Source: Combretum micranthum
Lineage: Eukaryota > Streptophyta > Magnoliopsida > Myrtales > Combretaceae
Length of the DNA stretch: 64,000 bases
Assembly (NCBI GenBank): GCA_024138025.1
Contig: JAMXBD010000058.1
Coordinates: forward strand, 1,736,001-1,800,000
Direction: 5' to 3'
The stretch's first letter is position 1, and each line of letters opens with the position of its first letter. Positions 50,001-62,667 of the stretch are shown piece by piece. The position numbers and the translations under genes were made by a program. Under the pieces are notes generated by a model. It worked only from the letters and a program-made list of their open reading frames with translations, was not told the DNA's origin and searched no databases.

Positions 50001-50364
50001 TTTTAGAACCGATAGATTAGAAATTAAGAACTTAAAATAAGAACTTAATTTAGGAATTTATTTTAGATAAAAAATATTTAATTTGAGTTCGGGTTTAAGA
50101 ACTGATATTTTTAGACAAGCAGATGAACTCAAATTTTATAAAGATTTAGGAATTAATATTTAGGCTAAGAATCAAGTATTTAGGAATCCTCTAAACATTT
50201 TAAATAGCATGTTTAGAGATTTAGGAATTGAAATCTCAAATTTCAACTTAATTAATTACTAATCTAATTATGTCAAATTGTCTAATTATTTCATATACTT
50301 CATTTGATTCATTTAATCTATCTAAACTCAATTTCTAATCTAGGTGAAGGTTTGGGATATTTCA
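47018..50364 (-). mobile_element. Solo LTR of a different family inside the element 3 LTR (3347 bp)
   Basis: On the minus strand it begins TGAAATATCCC and ends GGCTCTTTACA. The flanks are ATTTT (47013-47017) and ATTCT (50365-50369), a 5-bp duplication with one change. The host LTR sequence is continuous across the site. It shows no coding sequence for gag or pol. A purine-rich promoter-like region lies near 49790-49880 on the plus strand, and a degenerate repeat at 49010-49370 carries GCCGGTGTT-like motifs. The 80-codon frame at 49056-49298 is in that repeat and is probably not a gene. Confidence 0.75.
49010..49370. repeat. Degenerate repeat array with GCCGGTGTT-type motifs
   Basis: Variants of GCCGGTGTT (GCCAGTGTT, GCCGACGTT, GCCAGTGGCGTTT, ACACCGGTA) recur every 30-50 bases and stand out in GC content from the AT-rich surroundings. 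The family is unknown. Confidence 0.55.
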
Positions 50365-53300
50365 ATTCTACACTATTCATTTCTATTCACCTATTTCTAC
50401 TTTTCTACACCTATTCTTCCATTTTACCATATCTATTTTTAATTTTTACTTTTCCCATACAACTTTAATCACATCATACCTTAGAAATTATTATTTTTAA
50501 TTAATAAAAATACAAAATAAAACTCTCTCCCCCTCTCTCCCTCCTAATTCACGACGGCCACTCTATGCACACACACACTTTTTTTTTCTTTTCCATTTTA
50601 TATAATTACAAAAATTTTCCTTCCTCATTCATCTATAAATACCCCTCTCCCTCCAGTTCTTTCACACTATGAATACCTCTAATGGTGGCACAAGCTTGGT
50701 GTTGGAGTTAAATTATTCAACTAAATGATTGGTAAATGCACTTAACATTGTGCTTTCATACCAATCTTTATTATGTGATAATGTTAAATTATGCTTATTT
50801 AATCATGTTTTTACTTGGATATGAGAGTAAGATATTAGGTAGCTAGATCTCTATCATACACACATAGACATATTTTCATACATATAAATTATTGAAATCA
50901 CATGCTTTGCCTACCCAAAATCTTATCATACACCAACCGAACAACCCAACATCCGAGGTTACTTTAAAATATAGGGCGCAAGTTCTTTCAATGCGATTTA
51001 TTTTAAATGAAATATGTAATTAATATTAGGAAATAAAAGATCACTCTTTCGGTACTGCTTATCAAGTAACTTGAAACATATATTTACCGGAACCCTTTTT
51101 TTAATTCACTTCACTTTGTTTTGTAGTGCTATATGGTACAAACAAGGTAAACAGAGCAAATTGCAAGAGAAGGGGGGGAAAAAAAGTGATGGAGAAAACC
51201 TAGTTGCTTTATGAACCATAAGTGATTGTCTATTCCATACTGTTTCAGATAAGTTCGACTTTTGAAAAAACATGATTGGAAGTTGATTTGAAAATCTTAT
51301 AAAACACAATGCACATCAAAATAAAAATAAAAAAAATGGTAAAGTTGATGAAGGACAAAAAGGTGCTAATACATATTGTAAAGTGTTCATATGCTTCCTT
51401 CAAGGAAAGAGCATAAAGAAAAAGGCAGCGAGCTTTTCGCGTTTTCTCGGAAGGTGGCCTGGCCTCGCATTTCGCTAAAAGGACATACCCTTGGAATCAA
51501 ACACATTTCTCCCGTTGTTGTTACAAATTTTAAATATGATGCAATGATTCTTCTCCCCCCCAACCACCCCCGCCCCCGCCTCCGCGTCTATCTCCCCATT
51601 GAACCCTACTGTTTCGTCAAAACTCAATAATTGGACAGGATAAACTAATGACATCGCACCTTCCTATTTCAACCTCCTAATGTAATAGCACCAATTAACG
51701 AGTGTAACTGGACAATTATTAAGGGCAATAAGAAGCAACATTTTCAAATTTCCACACACACACACACACATATTCATAAAAGGTAGATTCAACAAGAAAA
51801 TATTAATTGGGTATTACAAGTTTAACCTGATATGTACAGGAGATGTGTAAATATCAATAGGATTTTAATGTATGTAGTATGTATAAAATATGCGTAGTGA
51901 TTATTCATTTTGATATAATGTATATTAAATTTCATTAGTACTTATGTGACTTGTGTCTCTATTTATTGCATGTAATTCCGGATAAACTTGAATTCCTCTT
52001 TTATGCCCTACTAACCATGCATTGCTACATTCATTAATAAAAACCTTCTAAAAATTTACACTATTTTATGGGGCGTTTTTTGGATAAATTTTAAGATATA
52101 TTCTCGAAAACAATGTTTTTAATTCTTCTCGGACGTCTATTAATATATGGGAAATTTTTAATATCAAAGTATAGAATCTAGTAATTGGGCTAGCTAGTAG
52201 CTAGAAATATTACTTGATTAATTTTGATTGCGAAATAAAGAAAGAGGACATGCTATTAGTACCGTAATTCACAAATCATGTAGGAAATTGACTTATAGTG
52301 AGGTGGATATTGAAAATGCGAAATGATAAGAATACAGTAAAACCTTTACAAATTAATAATAAAATGTAAGACTATAAAATTTTATTAATTTGGAAAGGTA
52401 CGAATTGATTGATAAATTGCCGATGTATTAATTTAAAGAGTGCTTTTTACTCAGCGATATAAATATAATTATATGAAAATTTGTTGACTATTATTAATAT
52501 AAATAGATATTTCATGAGTTTATTTAAAAAGAAAATTAATTGTACACATATATTTATGAAAATTAGTATATAAATGATATTCATTGTTTTCGTTCATTGA
52601 CTAATTAAATAAAGTTCAATACAATTCTAAAACCATTATTACATTCAAAGCATGTGGATGAAGAGAACGAACTACAATATAAACAACATAGAAAAAAACT
52701 TAAAATGATATGGCTTTTGAATTTTGGAGAATTATTAATTTATGATATTCACGAAAATATAGATTTATACGAAGGTACTTTCAAAAATCATTATCTTTTT
52801 AATTTTTTGAAATTAGTAATCTTGTAAATTGGCCCAAGTTGGGACTGGAAAAGAAAATAGTTATTTTAGAGAATTTATTAATTTAACTGTAATATAAAAC
52901 TGAAGATTAATGTGTGTAAGCTGTAAACGAACCGAAATAAAGGGGGGCATCTTTACGTAGATCTATCTTTACGCCAGAGTTTATAATTTTGATCAGCCTA
53001 TATATATTATATTTATATCATTATTTTCTATTAATAACAACCCCCCACCCAACACAGACCTGTATTTATATGCCCCAACCCAGCTCCGCTTGCATCCACA
53101 TATGTTTAGCATATGCATCCAAATTTATATAATGTGTCTATAAAGTTTTCTATACGTGCATTGCAATTAAAAAGTACAAATTCTCGCATTCACGCTGTAG
53201 GAGTGCACATGGTCGGCGTGTTTACTGGGTCATTATATTATATAACTCGTTAAAACCCACGTTATACGCTAACATTGATTTAAAATATACTTATTAGCTA

Positions 53301-53776
53301 AAATAGTAAATCTTATTAAAAGAGTTTTCTCAATTAAAATATATGCTGGCAATATTATTTATTAACTTTTATCATTTGCATAGTAATTACATAGTATTAT
53401 TTAATTAACAAAAAGATGAAACACAGTTGTATCGAGTGATTTTTAATGAAATGATGTCCAGCAAGAGTTATGATATTTCAAATGTACAAGATAAACATGA
53501 TGTAAAGACTCATGTCGTTTTATACTAAATCATATTTAGGTTGCAACTATTTTAAGATTACCATTATATTAGCGGATGATGCATCCGCACTGAGTGTGCC
53601 AAATTAATAATATCCATAAAAAATTTTAAATTTTTTATCATAAAATATAATTTTCAATGGTAATTTTTTTAGATTTTAAATTTAATGTTATTAATATTTT
53701 TATTTTACAATAAAACGTAAATTTTTAAAGTGAAAAGATAAGAAAAGTAGTTATGGTTTGAAGAAGGATTGAGAGA

Positions 53777-53942
53777 GAGTAGTTTATATTTTGAAAAAGA
53801 AGTTATAAAAGTATGATAACTAAATTATATATAAATAATAAAAAAATTATTTGAAAAATAATTAGGAGGGAGTAGTTTATATTTTGAAAAAGAAGTTATA
53901 AAACCATGATAACTAAATTATATATAAATAATAAAAAAATAA
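53777..53942. repeat. Direct duplication of about 70 bases
   Basis: Two near-identical copies lie at about 53777-53848 and 53873-53942, each containing TAGTTTATATTTTGAAAAAG and ATGATAACTAAATTATATAT. They are separated by about 25 bases. They differ at AGT against ACC after TATAAA. Confidence 0.85.
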
Positions 53943-55710
53943 AAGTCTAAAGACATCAAAATAGGTGATTTGTCTTTAATAATATAGATGTGTATTAATA
54001 ATAGTTTGTGTGTTATATGAAAATGTTTAAAATTTTTAACCATTAGGGGAAGTGTAAATGCAGTCCATTTAGGATATGAACCTATTTGCTAAAAGTTCTG
54101 AGAATGTTGCAGTTTATTCAACAATTTTTTGCTATACGTAGATATGGAAGAGAGAGAAAGAGTGAAAAAACTGGAAGAGAGGGAGACCAGCCACTAACCA
54201 TAAAAGTTTTTAAATTACTAAAAAGTCTGTAGGATTGTATAATATTCCTTTTAAATCTCTAAGAAAATAAAATGAATAAATTTATTAGTAAAGGATTAAT
54301 TGGTAATTGGATGTGTGGAGTCCAATTGGGAAAGTATTTACCTTATTATAATAGATATATATGTATATATATATGTATATATATGCTTCAAGCGACAAGG
54401 TTATTGTCCCTTTTTCCTATTTTTCAAAATCGCCCAATTATAATTTCAATAGTTGATATTATATAACTATTGCAATATAAAAGTATATGATTTTATGATA
54501 TATTATCAAGACCATAAATTTCAATTAACATAGTAAAAATGTTACATCATCATTTATTAATATTATTATGTTTACGTGTTATTATTATTACTAATTATGA
54601 TATTATTATTATATTTGGTTATAAATATCAATCATTATAATTATTGTTCAAAATTTCAACATAATTTTTCTTTATTTCTCTTTCCAATAGTAACACAATT
54701 ATGCTTTTTATTTCTACAATCCTCCTACCCGCTTACCCTCTTTCTTCTACCTTTTTCTACTGTTGGCATATAATCCATAGAGGACTTTTATCATGTACTT
54801 TAACCCTTTTTAATAAAATGAAAATTGTTGTTTTGTGAGTTCATAATTTATGATGTTACTGCAAGCAACGAATAACACAAATTTTCAATACTAAGCCCTA
54901 TTATCATTCATAATCTTGCATTTATTATGGCTTATAAATTATTATGATGAATCTATCCATGTTTTGTTATGGCTATATCCATAAAAATGTTTTGTTTGAT
55001 TTTATTGGTAGATTTTTTTCTTTTTCAACAGATGTTGGATTATATCATGTTTATTGCAAACTTCATAATTGCGGTTGCTGATCTCCCGACATCAAATAAA
55101 AGTATATAATTGGAACAATAGGCTAACGCATGATCTCCCAATACCAAAAAAATGTATATACGGAAAGCTAAAGGTAAAAATTCTTCCTTTTAGTGGAATA
55201 CTGAAATAATTTGTTTTGCTATTCTATAATAAAACAACATGCATATGATCTCTTCACTACAGGCGATATAGTTGGTATATCCCGATACTTTTAAATTTGA
55301 TTTTATCTTCTAAATGTGAAGTTATAAAACTTTGGTTGATAAATAAAATTTATAAGGCAATTGGATATTTGAAACGAATTATATTTACTATTTTTTATGT
55401 GGTTAATTTAATATATGGTATATTTATTTCTTATTGCAGTTTTTATGTTATAAAATGAAAATAATCATTAAATCATAAGATATTAAGCAAATGGAAAAGA
55501 GGTAATACCAAAAAGATTAAAATATATATATATATATATATATGTAGATATATATTGCTTTTGGGGATGGTTTAAAGGTCGTAATAAGTTGTACATGTGG
55601 TTGTGGTTTCGATGTTAACGATAGCAGGTTGGACGAGAAATTGAACCAAATTTTCAATTTTCACAGTTAGTAGTTTTCGAAAGTTTACTTTGATTACTGG
55701 GGTGACAATT

Positions 55711-55757
55711 ATTATCATCATCATCATCATCATCGTCGTCGTCGTCGTCGTCGTCGT
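55711..55757. repeat. Compound (ATC)n(GTC)n microsatellite
   Basis: About six ATC units run straight into eight GTC units. Read on the minus strand this gives runs of Asp codons in a 76-codon frame (55654-55884), which is best explained by the repeat and not by a gene. Confidence 0.9.
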
Positions 55758-57441
55758 CCTCAATATCCATATTTTGAAGGTAAGACATCTTATGTACAAG
55801 GTTTTTTATTTTTCTTTTTTTTTTTTTTCCCTTTCTAATTACTTTACATAGTGCAGCTGAGGAGACCATTGATGGCCTCAGCAAAGATTTTAAAAATTTA
55901 AATTGAAATATATGTTAAAAATATAGTATGCGTGATGGTAATTTATTTTTTTAATCATTGATATTTTTGGCAGAAATAGAATCACTGGTAATTTATTTAG
56001 TTTGATCCTATAATTACATTATAACTATTTATACTGTTGATATGTTTATTCATGTTAATTCAATACTGATTTAGTCTTACCCATTTCCCATGTTATATGC
56101 TCCATATAAATTACCCCCCTTTTTTTTTCCATTCCACATAAATTATCTTTAACGGGCACATTTTTAAAGAAAAGCAATTTCAAGCTTAGCTCCTATCACT
56201 GGATACCATTTTTTACCTCTCACATGGCGCTATATGTTTTTCCAGTAGTAATTGCCACCATTCTATTAGATGGAAAAATGAAACAATTTATCGAATCTTC
56301 ATTGATGGATTATATATATGTTTGTTTGCAAAAATCGAACGAACCTTTCATATATAGTTTTTTATTTATTTATTATTCTCTTAAAGTGTTTTATTTAAAA
56401 AATGATAAACATCATAATCGCTTCGTATGCTCTAAAAAGACTTTTCATTGCCCATACATGGCTATTATTTTGGATTGAGATTGTTGGAGACGAGTTAAAA
56501 GTTGTTGAGAAAATAAAACATGATCACAATAATAAAATGACGTTATTTCTTTCATGGAGAAGAAATATTTTTTTTTATGCTAAATAAAGTTAAATCAAGT
56601 CACAAATTCAAAATTCAATTAGTTATTGTGTAACTCTATGTTACATGATTTATCATCTTGGATCTTATAGTGGAAACAAATGATTAGTTTTTCTCTATTT
56701 TTTCTTTTTTCACTATCGAGCCTGGATTTTTTATTTTTGGTTTAATTTCTTTTAATCTGATTCGTATGAAACCCGAACCCATTTAATATGAACCCTCGAC
56801 TAGGAATTAAAAGAAATTTAATTTTTTGAAAAAATATTTTGGAGTTGCCACCCGATCGAAATTGAGAGAAAAATATGAGTTAGGACCAATGTGTTCGTTG
56901 ACCTTAACTTAGCTACTAATCTGCGAAAAATTGATTTGAAAACCAAGTTTTATAAACCAGAGATTTTTTAATTCGGGGGCTACCCTATTAAAACCATATG
57001 GTTACCACTTAAAATTTCTAACTTAAAATTTATCCTTTTTAATGCTCAATAAATAAAAAATAAATAATTTAAATTTTATTTGCAAATTAATGAAGAAATC
57101 ATCTATATTTATAAATAAATTAATAATTTTAAATTTACAAAATATAGTGGATCAAAAATAATTTTTTTAGATTTTAAATTGCCCCGGAGGTACCTACGTA
57201 CCCATTAATTGGATCAGATGAAACGTAGTTTTTTTTATAAAAAATTTAATTCGTTGGTTTATTTTAGATTTTGGAATTCTTTTCATATTAAATTTCTTAA
57301 TTTTTTTTTGTTCTTTAGAAAATCAAGAATTTTTCAATATAAACCTATAAGATATCAAATTTATTTATATTTTAAAAAAATTCCTAACTGACAAAACCTT
57401 TTTCATGCATATATTCTTTTTTTTATATTTTTTTTGAAAGA

Positions 57442-57448
<7 letters not shown>

Positions 57449-57485
<37 letters not shown>

Positions 57486-57500
57486 TAATAATAATAATAA
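57449..57500. repeat. (TAA)n microsatellite
   Basis: About 16 TAA units with one interruption near 57484, inside the putative LTR. Confidence 0.9.
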
Positions 57501-58439
57501 CTAACCTGGAGCGGGTCGGATTCGGATCAAGAACAAGTCGGATTAGGATCGACGAAAGTTAAGTGACCAGAGAAGTGTTCGACGGCCGAAAAAGCTCAAA
57601 AATCACCACTTTGGATGATTTTTGATGGCTGAAATTGTTGGATAGACCAATTGAAGGGGGACGAACACTCCTAGGTGGTGATTTGATTCAGAAATGGGTG
57701 GAGGAGGTTGGTTTGAAAACTTTGAAGTGAAGGCCGGTGGTGGTTCTTACTCGAAGTGGCGGCTGAGCTTCTACGATCAATCTAAAGCTCTAAAAAGATA
57801 GATCAAACTTCCTAAAGCTTCCTGCAACACTCAAATCGCTCGAAAACTTCCTAAATCTAATGAATTCGAAATTTTCGAATTCGCACTAGAAACTCCGATC
57901 TTGAATTCGAATTACTTTGGGTGTTTCTTGGTGATTTCTTGAGTTGTGGATAATGGAAACAAGGAATTTGACCCTTATTTATACTAATTAGATGTCGAAT
58001 TTGGCGGGAAATTCATTAAAGAATCAAGAACACACGAATTTGCAAATTTAGGTTTTCAAGCTTGATTGATCACGTTTTTGTAGTTTTCGAGTGTAAACGA
58101 TCTTGGAAAAGAGTTGATTGTGATTAATCAAGCTTATTTTGTGATCTTAGAAGTTCAAATTGTCAAACTTAATTGAATTTTTGAACTTGGAAATTGTGAC
58201 AAACGTGTGTTCATTGATTTTCAATCTCATATTCAAGTTCCAAAATTCGATTTTTGAAACCAAACTTTGACTCAAACTTGTAGTATTCCAAGTTATCTTT
58301 CAGATCATCATATTGATTTGATGAAAAACGAAGCCAAATTGATAAAAAATGGCTTCGAAAATAACCCATTGCGCGTAAAAGAATGGCTTCTGTAGGTACA
58401 CGCGCGGACACGTGCCTGAGTAAAAAAAATTTTGGATGC

Positions 58440-58515
58440 TTCGCGTGCGATTTGAACCCCAGTCTCTTACGAGTATGTGTGCGTCGTTACCAACAAGCTA
58501 TTTGGCCTATGCCTC
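58440..58515 (-). other. tRNA-like segment with A-box and B-box resemblance
   Basis: On the minus strand this contains TAGCTTGTTGGTAACGAC, an A-box-like sequence, and about 30 bases later GGGGTTCAAATC, a B-box-like sequence. The T stem does not pair well and no clean acceptor stem is seen, so it is not a working tRNA gene. It could be a SINE head or tRNA relic. Confidence 0.3.
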
Positions 58516-58867
58516 ATTTTCTTTTGCATTTAAAATGTATTTAAGGCTTCTAAAAATATTAGATTTAATCAAAAAACCTAATTTAATTAATTTCAAAATA
58601 AATTTATAATAAAAACTAGTATTATATCAAGCCCAAAAATATTTTATAAAATTATTATTATTTATTACTATTTTTTCTTTTTTTTTCTATTACTATACCC
58701 TTTTTTATCTTTTTGTTTATTTATTTCCTTTCCTTCTCTCTCTCTCTTTTTATATTCTTTTCTTTTTTTTAATTTTTATGTTATATTTGTAATAATCTGT
58801 GGGCTTAACATAATATTAATTTTACTATCAATTAAAGCCTTAAATGGGTAAAAATGGGGTGTTTACA

Positions 58868-60275
58868 TCCACCTTTTGAGATAGTATACTTTACATAAAA
58901 TACAAGCTGTGGTATAACAAATTTTTAAAATTAAATTTATATCTTTTTACACTAAGATTTAATTAAGGACACAAAAATATAATATTGAGGCAATATATTG
59001 GTATAAGTATTGAAACATAAATACCAATTATGTTTTTCTATTGAATAAACATCAGCTATATTAATTAAAAAAAAATTATTTTTATATCGTTTAATGTTTA
59101 CCACGATGCATTTATATTATGGCTTATATTATTAAAATAAAAGATAAAAAATATTCTAAAGTGAGTTAACATTTTAATTATAAGATTAGAAAGGGTTAAA
59201 AATATTTAACTCCATTATTGTTTTATATTCTCAATTCTATTTTATCATCATATTTAATTTCTGCAGACGTACTATAGAAATACTGTTTGTAACAAAGAAG
59301 CATGAGGGACTATGGAGAGTAGATATGTAAATTTGAGGGATAAATTATAAGATTTTTATATTGTCACGTAATGAGATTTTTTAATAAGTATTATTTATTT
59401 TTTAAAATTTATATTTCCATTGTTTACTCTTGTATAATGAGTAATTATCTATAATTATTATTCAATTCACATTTTACATATTTAATGTTTTTAGATCGGT
59501 AAACGCATTGAGTATGCAGCATCTGCTAAATATATATGCGTGGACCGCTGTGAATAGAACAGAATAATAAAGTGGAAACAAAGATGAGCCGAGTGACTAT
59601 AATATTTTCTCTTTTGCCATATATATGGATTTCGGGGGCGAACACGGTAATATAAAGGAACACCATATAAGATGAGAACCCACCTTGAACAGTGGGAGAA
59701 ATGCAAGGACAAAGTGGCAATTGAAGACACTGCTACAGGTTCTGCTGCTGCTAATTTATGAGTTGCGGACATGTTATCTATACAAATACACATGGGTCGG
59801 CACTTGTTAATTAATAGTCTATGTTTAAACTTCTTATTAAAAATTTTATTTAGAACAAATGAATCTAAAACATAACGTGTCTAAGATGATGATGATGATG
59901 ATACTTGGAGTTGGAGAGTTACGGATATCTATTTTGTGATCATTGACATATGAAATTATGTTTTATCACCTGTAAAATGTTATGTTGTATGTCTTGTATT
60001 ATCATGATATCATTCCATAAAATAAAAAATCCGGAATACTTTAAAAAAAAAAAAAGAAAGAAAGAAAGAAAAAGTTGGATTACATGATACTAGGAAAATA
60101 GGCATGCAATACTAGAAAATTAGTTTTACACAATTTCAGAAAAATTAAAAATAAAAGTAAAAAAAGAGAAGGAAATAAGGGACGAAGAAATTAAAACTAG
60201 ACAGAAGTTGTCCATATTTTGCAAATATGGCCGTGGGGAAAGGGAGAATAGGTTAATATTTGATTACTTTGGGCT
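58868..60275. other. Intergenic DNA downstream of the bHLH gene
   Basis: The stretch is AT-rich with no clear gene. A GC-richer patch at 59500-59800 contains a 29-codon ATG frame (59672-59761). GAT repeats lie near 59888-59900 and an A-rich run near 60040-60070. The bHLH 3' UTR should occupy the bases just below 60276, but no polyadenylation signal could be fixed. Confidence 0.5.
59672..59761 (+). CDS. Small 29-codon ATG frame, unknown
   Basis: It runs from ATG at 59672 to TGA at 59759-59761. The peptide is hydrophilic at first (HLEQWEKCKDKVAIED) and ends in GSAAANL. It lies in a GC-richer patch within AT-rich DNA, so it may be a relic exon. No homology is recognised. Confidence 0.2.
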   Translation: MRTHLEQWEKCKDKVAIEDTATGSAAANL

Positions 60276-62667
60276 TCAGCTAATATAGGCACACCCAGTT
60301 GCTTCCTCTTCTATCGTCTGCAGCAGCCTGTTAACCTCAGCTGCTATTTCATCCACTGTGCCCATGTGACATCCTTCCTCCACCTATCCCAAAAAATATA
60401 TTTATAATTAAATATATTAATGAAATTAAGAATAGGAAAATATACCCAAAAATGACTCCAAAATATATCATATATATATATATGGAATAATAAAGGGTAA
60501 TTTTTTAATTCAAAGTGAAACCACCCATGTTATTCAGAATAATATAATATGTTAAAAGTAAAATATGAAAAATCAACCAACCTTAACACTAAGTGAATAG
60601 AGAACCATCTCATCAACGGTTGTGACATTGAGGTGAAGTATACTGAGCCTGAGGCATTGCAAACCAGCCACCAGTTTCAAAAGCTGTCTTGGTTCTTCTT
60701 TGACAATATCTTCATATTGGCATGGCTCTCCACCATGGTCACCTCTATATCAGCCACCGCCCACCGATGGCTGTCGGGCGCCATCGTCATAGTCTCATTT
60801 GACTGATCAGTTATCCTTGTGGAGTACTGTGGAAAGCTGAAAAACTCCGCAAATGGTGATGATGATGAAGCCATCCTGGGGCTATTTTTGTCCAACTTAT
60901 TGCTAGCTGTTCTTGTTCCTTTCTGGGCCTCCATAGATTGAAGCAACTGCTCCAATTCCTTCACAAAATTGATGGCCCCTCCAATAATTGATGCCTGGTC
61001 ACCCTAATATCAACTTATAGATTAGATTGCATTTGCAAAATTTATTTCCTTTGGCACCTTAAGATTATTTATTTTTCAAGGCAGTATCATATCATAAATA
61101 CACGCAATCCATTAACTATATACGTCTACATGTAATAATAGGTTTATCCATTTATTTTATTTATTTTTTTTTAAGGAGGAGGGGTTGTTTAAATAAATCT
61201 ACGTGTTATGGTTGGAAAAAAATTCAGATTTGATTTATGTTGATATAACCTCAATCGTTCGTTACCTTAATATTAAGATATATTACATTCCCAAATGTAA
61301 TAATAATATGATAATCGATTGGATTCGCACTTATGAAAAGAAATTATAAGATTCAAATGACCTTTTAATTGGTGAAATTTATCGACCCCCCGTTGTCATG
61401 AAACCAAAATTTGCAATTAGATTGCATCACATAGTCTATATATATATATATTTCTCAAACATAAGAAAAAATAAACATATTAAAGTATGGATGGGTCAGT
61501 AGTATAACAATTCTTTTCTTATATCTTTCTAAGTGGCCGAAAAAAGAAAAAACTATATCTTTCTATGGAGCGAGTACATAAATAAATCTCTTTCACATAT
61601 TATTAGTTGCATAATGGAAAGTTATAAATTACACTTTTTATGACTGAATTATGTGTAGAATTTTATTGATTTTATTTTATTTTTTAAAGCATATATAGTG
61701 CGGGTGCGTCTTGCACTTGTATACATAATATATATAAATTTCAGCCAATATATACGTGGGGCGTATGGGTATTTACAACGAAAATTCAAGCAATTTTTTC
61801 GGATTCAAACTTTTTCATCGAAAAATTAAAGAACTGAAAAAGTTTAGAAATTAATGAGGAGGATCCCGACAAAAAGTGCGAGGAAGGTCGTTGTAGTAGA
61901 CACTAAAGTAAACACTAAACATCGGGTGTTCAACACGACATGACCAAACACATTTCGCAAATATTATATATGTAAACGGCTTGCCGCGATGCGATATTAC
62001 ATGTGGCCTTTACTTTTGGATTTATATCAACTAAACATGCAGGTAGCACCTAATTACTGTAAATAATGTTATCAATATATATATATACACATATTATTTT
62101 TATTTTATTTTATTATATTAAGCTAGTTGTAATTTTTAATATACTCACCCTTTGACTATAGGACGGAGGCATCAAAGATCTCAGCACCGCAAGGTACTCA
62201 TTCATTTGTTTCCGGCGATTGCGCTCGACCGCAATGTGGGTCATTCTTTGATTCTCAATCTCCTCCTTGTTCTTGGTGCTTTTTGCCCGCCGCCTCTTCC
62301 GGCGGCTCCCGGAGGTTGTTGCGGCCGCCAGTTGGTGGTTGGTGCATGTGTCATCAGGAGAAGGAGAGTTGGGGTCCCAAGTATTACTATTGTTTCTGTT
62401 GACATTTTGCACGACGGGAGGAGATGTTGAAGAGTCCCAGTTATGTGGTTGGTGATATGGAGGAGGGTGATTCTGAGGACCGCCTTGGTCCATATTGTTA
62501 TGATCGATAACACCATATAGACCTTTCTCTTCTTGTTCTTCAAGTTCAAGGCCAAGCTCATTATGATCCCAATTAGTACTTCCTCCTACTAGAGAAGAGT
62601 AATAGTACTCCTTAATGACACAATGACCGAAAGGGTCTTGTGGGTATACCACAGTTTCTAATGCCAT
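60276..62667 (-). CDS. bHLH transcription factor, bHLH94/bHLH96-like (three exons, apparent frameshift in exon 2)
   Basis: This is a plant subgroup Ia bHLH protein of about 349 residues if intact. The exons are 62667-62149, 61003-60582 and 60383-60276, with GT-AG introns of 1145 and 198 bases, both phase 0. The N-terminus [14 protein letters not shown] is typical of the bHLH94/96 group. The basic region ([20 protein letters not shown], about 132-151) has the DNA-contact set His144, Glu148 and Arg152 for E-box binding. The helix-loop-helix continues across intron 1 ([19 protein letters not shown], then [20 protein letters not shown]). Exon 2 also has [14 protein letters not shown] and the ESHANMKI start of an ACT-like C-terminal domain, which ends in exon 3 ([13 protein letters not shown]). 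Exon 2 is 422 bases. One base is missing near 60691-60700, giving an early stop after SKKNQDSF. It would act in the nucleus. Confidence 0.9.
60384..60581 (-). other. Intron 2 of the bHLH gene
   Basis: The donor is GTTAAG/GTTGGT (60582/60581) and the acceptor TTTGGGATAG/GTGGAG (60384/60383). Placement is supported by the continuous SVK-VEEG junction expected for this family. Confidence 0.85.
61004..62148 (-). other. Intron 1 of the bHLH gene
   Basis: The donor is CAAAGG/GTGAGT at 62149/62148 and the acceptor TTGATATTAG/GGTGAC at 61004/61003. It is AT-rich and splits the loop of the bHLH domain, as in related Arabidopsis genes. Reading through the donor gives a stop 11 codons later. No other gene is seen in it. 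Confidence 0.9.

Larger units (their letters stand above)
46575..50667 (+). repeat. 3' LTR of element 3, interrupted and truncated
   Basis: The first piece (46575-47017) begins TGTAAGCCCC and matches element 1's LTR. The second piece (50365-50667) resumes at the matching point and includes the TATA core (CTATAAATACCCC, 50633-50645). Homology stops just after TTCACAC at 50667, so the downstream 2.8 kb of the LTR is missing. This is the right edge of the nested block. Confidence 0.8.
50668..56757. other. AT-rich intergenic DNA without a convincing gene
   Basis: No open frame here resembles a protein I know. The stretch holds a GC-richer patch near 51400-51620, a CA repeat near 51752-51766 and a decayed repeat-like segment near 52335-52440 with inverted AAATTAATAATAAAA and TTTTATTAATTT arms. 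It also holds a local duplication at 53777-53942 and several TA, TAT and CAT/CGT microsatellites. Most of it probably consists of old, unrecognisable repeats. Confidence 0.6.
56758..58867 (-). mobile_element. Probable solo LTR of another family (about 2.1 kb)
   Basis: On the minus strand it starts TGTAAACACCCC (58867) and has a TATA-like TATAAATAAGGG near 57974-57985. It also contains, on the plus strand, GGAGTTGCCACCCGATC and GGTACCTACGTACCC, blocks I associate with plant gypsy LTRs. No gag or pol is present. The left end is not fixed and I found no matching target duplication, so a truncated LTR is equally possible. Confidence 0.4.

Noticed and set aside
51391..51630. 79-codon ORF in a GC-richer patch
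   Set aside because: No domain, signal or neighbour supports it, and the C-rich middle is low-complexity.
55572..55884. Asp-rich and Met/Thr-rich overlapping ORFs
   Set aside because: Both are products of the ATC/GTC microsatellite read in different frames.
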